Part shown: positions 1 to 6,084 of the stretch, in pieces
Layout: each line of letters begins with the position of its first letter
Numbering within the stretch: the stretch's first letter is position 1
Assembly (NCBI GenBank): GCA_045643185.1
Contig: JAZUKH010000072.1
Span: 1 to 16,624, forward strand
Direction: 5' to 3'
Length of the DNA: 16,624 nucleotides
From: RGIG464 sp045643185
GTDB taxonomy: Bacteria > Myxococcota_A > Bradymonadia > UBA4248
Program-made: the position numbers and the translations under genes
The notes under the pieces: model-generated
Told to the model about the DNA's origin: nothing
Databases searched by the model: none
Seen by the model: only the letters and a program-made list of their open reading frames with translations

Positions 1-1
1 T

Positions 2-688
2 TTCGTCGACGGCGCCAAATGGAACTCGTTTGAAGGCGGTCAAGTCGCCGGTCAGATACAGGTCGAGACCACGAACGACTCGTTGTCTATCGAAATCGGG
101 CAAGAAATCGATTTTTCAGTTTATCCGCAGTTTTTTAACTACGGCACAGGCAGCCACTTTGCGCACGTGGTCGGGAGCGAAACGGTACTTGTTCTGTCAG
201 GACGTCGTTTGTTGGGCATGATGCCGGGTTTCAGCGACCTTCGCAGCAAAAAGATGTGGTCGCTTCCGACCAACGAGTTTTCGCGCATCGAAGTGCGCGT
301 TGGTGGTCAGCTCTGGGCATACAAGCCCCAAAACACGGACGATCCAAACGACTCGAAAGCCTGGATCGGCGAGCGTCCTCTTGGTCAAACACCCGACATA
401 GAGATTTTTGAACTGAGCGAGAAAAAGCTGATCAGCTTCGTCAAAACGCTGTCACGTCTCGAAGCGGTACGCTTCACGACGCCTGAAGAAAGCCTGGACA
501 CGCTCGACGCAGCAGAGATCCGGGTTTTTCTGAACAACGAGAGCGAACCAGCCCACGTGCTCAAACTGGGTGGTTCACATGAAAGCATCTATCGTCAAGC
601 CCAGTGCGACGACAGTGCGGTGTTCATTCTTTCAGAACCGGTCGTGAACCTGTTGCTACAAACAATCGCAGCCGACCCCGCCAAGTAG
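2..688 (+). CDS. DUF4340-like protein, 3' part (5' end outside window)
   Basis: The reading frame is open from base 2 to the TAG at 686-688, so about 228 C-terminal residues are visible and the real start lies upstream; the TTG at 83 is only an internal codon. The visible part has the beta-rich pattern of the DUF4340 family: a segment FAHVVGSETVLVLSGRRLLGMM resembling the 'Yar..g...vylv' core, then SDLRSKKMWSLPTNEFSRIEVRVGG, matching the 'dlRdkrll.......v..i.i' motif, and a later repeat of the same kind of strands (AEIRVFLNNESEPAHVLKLGG). Proteins of this family often sit beside gliding-type ABC transporter genes, which cannot be checked here. No membrane segment is seen in the visible part. 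The family call rests on pattern recognition only; the biochemical role is unknown. Confidence 0.5.
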   Translation, partial: FVDGAKWNSFEGGQVAGQIQVETTNDSLSIEIGQEIDFSVYPQFFNYGTGSHFAHVVGSETVLVLSGRRLLGMMPGFSDLRSKKMWSLPTNEFSRIEVRVGGQLWAYKPQNTDDPNDSKAWIGERPLGQTPDIEIFELSEKKLISFVKTLSRLEAVRFTTPEESLDTLDAAEIRVFLNNESEPAHVLKLGGSHESIYRQAQCDDSAVFILSEPVVNLLLQTIAADPAK

Positions 689-712
689 AGGGCCCTGCCA
701 GGCGAAGGGGTA

Positions 713-775
713 GCGGCGTATTTTTTCCACGATGCCGCGTAGCCTGCTACGCGGCATCATAGAAAAAATAGCCGC
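713..775. repeat. Long nested hairpin with bulged G (family member 1)
   Basis: Outer arms GCGGC (713-717) and GCCGC (771-775) pair. G718 is unpaired. TA (719-720) pairs with TA (769-770) and T6 (721-726) with A6 (763-768). After a small internal loop, a perfect 13-bp stem follows, GATGCCGCGTAGC (731-743) against GCTACGCGGCATC (746-758). No T-run follows the hairpin in either direction (the T6/A6 are stem), so it is not a standard intrinsic terminator. The outer CGGC-G-TA...TA-GCCG frame recurs at 12464-12496 and 12497-12563. Confidence 0.75.
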
Positions 776-777
776 GC

Positions 778-795
778 AGGGGGAGACTTCCCCCT
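778..795. repeat. Small hairpin AGGGGGA-GACT-TCCCCCT
   Basis: Perfect 7-bp stem with a 4-nt loop directly 3' of the large hairpin. A third short stem, CGCAA (818-822) / TTGCG (829-833), follows. Together they make the 689-835 segment unusually structured and without a plausible gene. Function unknown; it may belong to the same repeat element as the hairpin at 713-775. Confidence 0.5.
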
Positions 796-857
796 CCTCA
801 TACAAAGCTCCAACAAGCGCAAGGACCTTTGCGACGCAGAAAAAACCGCTTTTGTTG

Positions 858-866
858 TGGTATAAT
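858..866 (+). promoter_or_regulatory. Extended -10 promoter TGGTATAAT for the kinase operon
   Basis: A perfect TATAAT (861-866) is preceded by TGG, giving the extended -10 TGn motif. No good -35 lies 16-18 nt upstream, which is tolerated with an extended -10. Transcription would start near 873 and leave a leader of about 115 nt before the ATG at 989. This is the best sigma-70-type match in the 689-988 gap. Confidence 0.5.
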
Positions 867-909
867 CGTGATTGTGATAGAGTAGAATATGGATTTTTAG
901 GCTCTGAGA

Positions 910-926
910 GACGTCTTGGTGACGTC
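910..926 (+). promoter_or_regulatory. GACGTC-N5-GACGTC repeat in the kinase leader
   Basis: Two copies of the palindrome GACGTC (910-915 and 921-926) are separated by TTGGT. The unit can act as a two-half-site operator just downstream of the predicted start or fold into a 6-bp hairpin in the leader RNA. No known regulator is recognised. Confidence 0.35.
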
Positions 927-988
927 ATTTTGCCTGTATATTTCACAAGCCGCATTTCTCTTTTTACAGAGCAACGCAGGAACAGAAG

Positions 989-3103
989 ATGAGACAACCC
1001 GAACCGTTTGGAAAATTTGTACTTCTTGGTCAGGTCGCCGTGGGTGGCATGGCGGAGATTTATAAAGCGCACTATGCCGATCCCGCAGCGCCGCAATTTG
1101 ACATAGCCATTAAGCGCATTCTTCCGTCGTATACAGAAGATGAAAGTTTTGTGACGATGTTTAAGGACGAAGGCAACATTGCGCTTCGTCTTCAGCATCC
1201 GAATATCGTGCGCGTCTATGAAGTTGGCGAAGTCAACAACGACTGGTACATAGCGATGGAATACGTTCATGGCACGGACCTTCGTGTTTTGAGCGACGCA
1301 TGTGAACGTGCGAACAGACGCTTTACGTCGACGCAAGTCGCCCGCATCATTTGCGAAACGGCGAAGGCGTTGGATTATGCGCACAAATGCACCGATGAGA
1401 CGGGCGCAAGCCTGAACATCGTTCATCGTGACTGCACACCGCACAACATCATGATCACGTTTGATGGTCAGGTGAAGCTGATGGACTTCGGTATTGCGAA
1501 AGCCGCGAGCCGAGCGACCAAAACGCGAGTCGGTACCGTCAAAGGCAAAAGCAGCTACATGAGTCCGGAACAGGCGCGTGGCAAAAACCTTGACGGCCGC
1601 AGCGACATGTTCACGCTTGGTACCGTTGGCTGGGAAATGCTGACAGGGCATCGTCTTTTCAAAGCCAGCAACGATATGGAAGCGATCGGCAAGATCCTGA
1701 AGATCGAAACGGTTCATCCTTCCGACATCGACGCCAAGATTCCGCGTGAACTTGGCGACATCATCATGACGACGCTCGAAAAAGATCGCGATGCCCGGTA
1801 TGCAACGTGTGGCGAACTTGCCGAAGCTTTGGAAGCCTATCTTCGCATGCGCGGTGACCGTTCGGACGCACAGCTCGGCCTCGTAGTTCAACAACTTTTG
1901 GGCAAGAATGGCCATAGTGCGTCGGAAATTCCGATGTATGTTCCGGGTGACGGCATTGTGGGCATCGACGAGCAGGGTAATTTCGTGTCGAAAGGCCAGG
2001 TTGCGCCCATGGCTGCCCCGATTCCGATGCAGCAACCGCAAATTCAGTCTTCGATGAGCAACAACATGATCCAGGGTCAACGTTCCATGACCGGCATGGG
2101 TCCCGTTGGCGGCAATCTGACGCCGATCGGCGCCACACAGTCTGCGGTTTATGACCCCAGTATGTCGGTCTCCGCGCTTCCGCCCAAACGCCCGATCGGT
2201 CTGATCGCCGGCAGCGTCGCGCTCGCGATCCTCATGATCCTGTTCCTCGTACTCGGTATTCATTTCATCTCGAAAACCCCGAATGCCGCCGACGACTTCG
2301 CAATTCCTGAAGCCCGCATTCAGCTCAAGACCACGCCTTCCGGCGCGACGATCATCGTCAACGGCGAAAAACTCGACAACAAAACACCGTTTGCCTACAA
2401 AGCCAAACTCGGTACCGACCTCGAAATCGAATTCCAACTGGATGGCTACGAAAATGCCGTTGAAAGACGCGAAACGCGCTTGCTTTCGCAAAACATCAGC
2501 GTTGATCTGATCACGAAGGAAGAAGCGAATAAAGCCAACTTGGAAGCCCTTCCCGAACTCGTGATCCACACGTCGCCTGAAGGCGCCAACATCAAGATCA
2601 ATGGCGAAGATATGGGCACCTCGCCCGTCACGCTCAAAGACTTGAAATTCGGCACAGAAACTAAGATCGAAGTCAGCGCAGATGGCTACGATACCAAAGA
2701 GACGGTTTTTGTAGCCTCCAAGGGCGTTGACCCCGAAACGACGGTTTCACTCGTCAAGACAGAAAAAGCGGCCAAGGTCGCCGCTGCGGCCCCGTCCAAA
2801 CCGGCAACGACCAAACAGCCGACGGTGACCAAGAAACCGGCTTCGAGCGTCAAGAAAGACAAAGCGTCATCGGGTTCAGGTACCGGTACCATCACCGTCA
2901 AAGCCAAACCGTGGGCTGTTGTTTCGATCGACGGCACCCGCGTCGGCAGTACACCCGTCAGCAAACGCTCACTCAAAGCCGGCTCACATAAAGTTGAGCT
3001 GAACCACCCCGCCAAGCAGAAGAAAGTCAACAAGACTGTGACGATCAAGTCAGATGCCGATACGGAGATCAGCTACGATTTCAATGCCGACAAGTGGCTC
3101 TAA
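989..3103 (+). CDS. Membrane-anchored Ser/Thr protein kinase with three PEGA repeats
   Basis: 704 residues. The ATG at 989 is preceded by AGGA (978-981) at 7-nt spacing. Residues ~10-285 form a Hanks-type kinase: Gly-rich loop GQVAVGGMAEIYK (14-26), IAIKR catalytic lysine, HRDCTPHN catalytic loop, DFG (LMDFGIAK) and SPE (YMSPEQA). A Pro/Met/Gln-rich juxtamembrane linker follows, then one TM helix (~403-426). Outside the membrane are three PEGA-type modules (~442-489, 524-567, 632-687), the last two separated by a Lys/Thr/Ala-rich linker. The loop carries Thr where most kinases have Lys (HRDxKPxN); relaxed HRDxSPxN-type loops are common in myxobacterial kinases, so activity is still plausible. 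The kinase domain is cytoplasmic and phosphorylates Ser/Thr; PEGA domains probably sense or bind at the envelope. Its end overlaps the CcmE-like gene, implying co-translation. Substrate unknown. Confidence 0.93.
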   Translation: MRQPEPFGKFVLLGQVAVGGMAEIYKAHYADPAAPQFDIAIKRILPSYTEDESFVTMFKDEGNIALRLQHPNIVRVYEVGEVNNDWYIAMEYVHGTDLRVLSDACERANRRFTSTQVARIICETAKALDYAHKCTDETGASLNIVHRDCTPHNIMITFDGQVKLMDFGIAKAASRATKTRVGTVKGKSSYMSPEQARGKNLDGRSDMFTLGTVGWEMLTGHRLFKASNDMEAIGKILKIETVHPSDIDAKIPRELGDIIMTTLEKDRDARYATCGELAEALEAYLRMRGDRSDAQLGLVVQQLLGKNGHSASEIPMYVPGDGIVGIDEQGNFVSKGQVAPMAAPIPMQQPQIQSSMSNNMIQGQRSMTGMGPVGGNLTPIGATQSAVYDPSMSVSALPPKRPIGLIAGSVALAILMILFLVLGIHFISKTPNAADDFAIPEARIQLKTTPSGATIIVNGEKLDNKTPFAYKAKLGTDLEIEFQLDGYENAVERRETRLLSQNISVDLITKEEANKANLEALPELVIHTSPEGANIKINGEDMGTSPVTLKDLKFGTETKIEVSADGYDTKETVFVASKGVDPETTVSLVKTEKAAKVAAAAPSKPATTKQPTVTKKPASSVKKDKASSGSGTGTITVKAKPWAVVSIDGTRVGSTPVSKRSLKAGSHKVELNHPAKQKKVNKTVTIKSDADTEISYDFNADKWL

Positions 3104-3434
3104 TTTCCAAATCGTTTTCTCGCTCATCACGGCAGTTGCCATCGTTATTCTACTGGTCGTGATGGGCGGTCAAACGTCATACACGCAACGCGTCAGCGAA
3201 TTTCTGAGCGCGTTGCCGCCTGAAGGTGCGACCTGCCGCGTCGAAGGACAAGTGCAGCAACTGACGCCAAACGCATTTAAGTTGTGCGAAAACATCACGT
3301 GCGTTAACATTGATACAACGCTGTTGAAGACTGGCCCCACACTTCGACCCAACCAGACGGTCGTCGTTTTCGGTCAATGGACGCGCTCGGCGATTCAAGC
3401 CGATGACATCATCACTCCATGCCAGGTACATTAG
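3084..3434 (+). CDS. Small CcmE-like (heme chaperone) membrane-anchored protein
   Basis: 116 residues from the ATG at 3084, which has GGAG (3065-3068) about 15 nt upstream and overlaps the kinase end by 20 nt; the ATG at 3054 (126 aa) is an alternative. An N-terminal TM helix (~8-27) is followed by a small soluble domain that fits an OB fold: RVEGQVQQLTPNAFKL..., then RPNQTVVVFGQW and QADDIITPCQVH. This order matches CcmE (RVGG.V..., eGq.VvaeG..., F.AdeVLaKH/C...Y). In CcmE the final His (or Cys in the C-type variant) binds heme covalently. Here Cys113 sits at that position, but the protein ends three residues later with His116, so the usual Tyr is absent. Three more cysteines (51, 68, 73) are unusual for the family. 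The CcmF-like gene follows with no gap. The family call rests on motif order and context. Confidence 0.55.
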   Translation: MPTSGSNFQIVFSLITAVAIVILLVVMGGQTSYTQRVSEFLSALPPEGATCRVEGQVQQLTPNAFKLCENITCVNIDTTLLKTGPTLRPNQTVVVFGQWTRSAIQADDIITPCQVH

Positions 3435-4949
3435 ATGAGTATCACGCCCACTTTATGGTGTTTAATTCTCTTTTCAGCGCTCGGTCTGCTGTTAGGGGCA
3501 TTTTTGTGGCCTAAACGCCGCTTTTTTTCAGCGTCTATCGCGTGTTTTGGCCTATTTTCGGTTTTGGTGTGGCTGAGCTTCGAATCGCTGGATGCCATTT
3601 GGGCAAGTCCGTTCACAGCCAAGTCGATCGAGATCCTCGTTCTTCAGCTCCTTTGCATTTTGGAAACCCACCCAGGCAGTGGCGCCTACCTGAGTCAAAA
3701 GTCACGCCACGATACGACGTCCCTCAAGCTCGTATCGTTGATCGCGACGTATAGCCTGTTTCAAACAACGTTATTGACCGAAGTTCCGACGGAACAGGCG
3801 ACGTTGATGCTGTCCCACACGTTCGCGCCAGCCCACATTTTGTCGGCCATGGCGGCCAAAGCCACCGCCCTGTGGGCCGCAGCCAAATTGGTCTACGAGC
3901 TCGGTCCCAACGATAATGAGCCCCATCAGACGTGGAGCAACGCCATTCAACGCGGTCTTTTGGGCCTGTCATGTCACAGCGCCATCAGTCTGGCCCTGAT
4001 CTACGGCACGTGTGCCATCCTGCTTGGCATGGCGTGGGCACTAGACGCCAGCAGCTGGCACAGTTTGTGGCAGTGGGACCCGATCGAAACGCTTTCGCTC
4101 ATAACGCTTTGTGCGATCATGGCCGCAACGGCGCGTCCACGCGTCGTCTGGGGCATCACGATCCTTTTATCGATCGCCAGCATCGACATATTGACGAGCG
4201 GCGCCCTGGCCACGGACTCGCGTCACGCTTATGCATCGCCTTCGCTGGTCTCATCCGCGTTCGACGTCGCCATCGCGCTCGTCGCGCTCATTCATGCACG
4301 CGTTACACGCCCACGTGAAGCACTCTCGACTGTGTCGGGCACGGCGTCCCTCACACTCTTGCTACTCATCTGCGTTCTGGGCGCCGGACAGCGCCTGTCT
4401 AGTGACGTTATGACGCCGTTTTTCTGCATTATCTTCGTGATTTCAGCAATTATGTTTTACAAAAAGCGAAGGTATGCAATTATTTGTGTATTTTGCGCCA
4501 TAGCCATTGGTACGCTTCCCCTTGTTGAAGCTGAACATAGCACGTTTCAAGCGACCGAAGCCATTTCGATGCAGCCGCCCGGCTCCGTCCAGGTCAGCCG
4601 TATTGAACCGGGCGAAAACGCAACGCATGCGACGCTCAACGTCGCAGACACGTCGCTCAACGTATCGTTCAAGGCATATCAACCCGTTGAGCGCGACACC
4701 CTGATCGCGCTTCCCCACGTGTGGCGATTTAGCGCCAACGATTACACACACCAAACCGGTTTGAGCGTACACATGACAGACGTGGCGCTCAGCTGGCTTT
4801 GGCTCATTCTGGTCAGCGGTGTCAGCGTCGGCATGACCACATGGTCAGTGACCAGACGCAACAAACGCCGAGCCCCAACATCGGCAACGCCGTCGGCGTC
4901 GCCTGACACCACGCCGTCGACGCAGCAAGCGCCAGGATCCATGCAATAA
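3435..4949 (+). CDS. CcmF/CcsA-like cytochrome c assembly (WWD-domain) membrane protein
   Basis: 504 residues. The ATG begins at the base after the CcmE-like stop (AAC ATTAG-ATG arrangement), so the two are coupled. The protein has many hydrophobic helices and a WWD-type motif, SLWQWDPIETLSLITL, at residues ~210-225. This corresponds to the periplasmic heme-binding loop of CcmF/CcsA/CcmC (W.WDP.E). Near the end a soluble beta-rich periplasmic segment (~355-440, EAEHSTFQATEAISMQPPG...) precedes a last TM (ALSWLWLILVSGVSVGMTTW), as in CcmF. The length is shorter than typical CcmF (about 640 aa), and the tryptophan-rich motif is degenerate. The role would be heme ligation to apocytochrome c at the outer face of the inner membrane. 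The C-terminal 40 residues are a Ser/Thr/Pro/Ala-rich tail read antisense to the end of the CcmAB-like gene. Confidence 0.72.
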   Translation: MSITPTLWCLILFSALGLLLGAFLWPKRRFFSASIACFGLFSVLVWLSFESLDAIWASPFTAKSIEILVLQLLCILETHPGSGAYLSQKSRHDTTSLKLVSLIATYSLFQTTLLTEVPTEQATLMLSHTFAPAHILSAMAAKATALWAAAKLVYELGPNDNEPHQTWSNAIQRGLLGLSCHSAISLALIYGTCAILLGMAWALDASSWHSLWQWDPIETLSLITLCAIMAATARPRVVWGITILLSIASIDILTSGALATDSRHAYASPSLVSSAFDVAIALVALIHARVTRPREALSTVSGTASLTLLLLICVLGAGQRLSSDVMTPFFCIIFVISAIMFYKKRRYAIICVFCAIAIGTLPLVEAEHSTFQATEAISMQPPGSVQVSRIEPGENATHATLNVADTSLNVSFKAYQPVERDTLIALPHVWRFSANDYTHQTGLSVHMTDVALSWLWLILVSGVSVGMTTWSVTRRNKRRAPTSATPSASPDTTPSTQQAPGSMQ

Positions 4950-6075
4950 CGACGATCGGCCCAGCGACGAGCAAGGTGACGGGACGCGCCAAACGCATTT
5001 TTTCAAGGCACGTGCGCGCCATGATCAGGCAGCTTAACTGGGTCGCCTCAAATAGCAACATGACGAGTGCGCACGCTGCGCTCGTCGCGGCTTGTCCATA
5101 CAACGCGCCTGCGACACCAAACACCACCACGAGCGGCGTCATCAAGGCCAACAACGCCCCAAACAACGTCGCGCGATAGGCGCGTCCGCGCCCCAACGAT
5201 ACAAAGAGCGCGTTGCGTTCTGTGTCGCGCGACGTCTGCACGAAGTAAAGCGCAAACCCGACGATCAGCAAAGCCACCCAGGTCGCATTCACCAGTTTTT
5301 CGAACGAACCAAGTTGGCCAGCAAAGCCCATCGCCGTCACGTAAAGCACGAGCACAAACGCCGTGATGCACAACGCCTCGCGGTTGCCCACCAACGCCGC
5401 GATCTGCAGGCGCCACAGGGCTTTTAGGGGCACTGCCCCGGCGCTTTGCGCCGGTGTCGCGGCGCTTTGCGCCGACGATGCGGCGGCGTCACACGCAGCC
5501 GCAGGCAGTGCCCAAACCTCGTGATCGAACACGAGCTCGGGACTGGTCGCGTTCGCCAGGATGAGCATTCGACCGCGTGCGTGCGCCGACGTCAAGATGC
5601 GAGCAGCCACGGCCTGAGCGCGCGCGTCCAGGTGCGCAAACGGCTCATCCAGTGCCACCACGTCGGCAGGCAAATGACAAACGAGCCAGATCGACAGCGC
5701 ACGCTTTTGACCAAGTGACAGCGACGAGACTGGTGCATCGCGCAATTCAGTCAATCCCAACGTCGCCAGGCTTTCTGACACAAACGTATCGCTTTCGCGC
5801 AAGACAAGTTTTATCCACGCAACATGGGCCACGACCGACTGTTCGTCTAACAAAATTTCGTCATCAAAAAGACAGGCACACGCGTAGTCGGCACGCCCAT
5901 TCAGTAGGCACGTGCCATTTTCGGGAACCAGTTGGTGGGCGATCAAGCGCAACAAGGTCGTTTTACCACACCCGTTTGGCCCACAAATGACGACAGAATC
6001 ACGGGATGAGGCACTAAACTGGTCGAGCAAAGCTCGACCGGGATAAGAAAAACTCAGTGCCTCAACCTCAAACAT
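4822..6075 (-). CDS. Fused CcmA-CcmB-like heme exporter (ABC ATPase + permease)
   Basis: 417 residues. Residues 1-~195 are an ABC ATPase: Walker A GPNGCGKT (32-39), signature LSLGQ (119-123), Walker B DVVALDE (138-144), D-loop HLDA. The position of the switch His reads ILANATSP, so the canonical H-loop His seems missing. Residues ~195-215 are an Ala/Ser-rich linker with a repeated AQSA unit. Residues ~215-417 form a six-helix membrane domain resembling CcmB (LKALWRLQIAALVGNREAL... start, final helix near VCCVWSLTMW). CcmA and CcmB are normally separate subunits of the CcmABCD complex, which releases holo-CcmE from CcmC. The ATG at 6075 lies 9 nt after the lipoprotein stop, so they are probably co-transcribed; no clear SD is seen. 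The 3' end overlaps the CcmF-like gene by 128 bp on the opposite strand. Confidence 0.78.
   Translation of the reverse strand: MFEVEALSFSYPGRALLDQFSASSRDSVVICGPNGCGKTTLLRLIAHQLVPENGTCLLNGRADYACACLFDDEILLDEQSVVAHVAWIKLVLRESDTFVSESLATLGLTELRDAPVSSLSLGQKRALSIWLVCHLPADVVALDEPFAHLDARAQAVAARILTSAHARGRMLILANATSPELVFDHEVWALPAAACDAAASSAQSAATPAQSAGAVPLKALWRLQIAALVGNREALCITAFVLVLYVTAMGFAGQLGSFEKLVNATWVALLIVGFALYFVQTSRDTERNALFVSLGRGRAYRATLFGALLALMTPLVVVFGVAGALYGQAATSAACALVMLLFEATQLSCLIMARTCLEKMRLARPVTLLVAGPIVVIAWILALAASTAWCQATPTALPMLGLGVCCVWSLTMWSCRR
5438..5474 (-). repeat. Twin palindromes inside the ABC-permease linker
   Basis: Two near-identical hairpins lie 21 bp apart: CCGGCGCTTTGCGCCGG (5438-5454, 7-bp stem, TTT loop) and CGGCGCTTTGCGCCG (5460-5474, 6-bp stem). 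The 21-bp period keeps the frame and encodes the repeated AQSA peptide of the interdomain linker (SSAQSAATPAQSAGA). Confidence 0.7.
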
Positions 6076-6084
6076 GACACAGCA

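Noticed and set aside
732..992. An 86-codon open frame on the + strand upstream of the kinase
   Set aside because: It starts inside the large hairpin, has no SD or family feature, and runs through the predicted promoter into the kinase start.
656..2569. A 637-codon open frame on the - strand opposite the kinase
   Set aside because: It lies antisense to a kinase with all motifs intact, has a His/Arg/Phe-rich composition without domains, and crosses the hairpin region. It is a codon-usage shadow.
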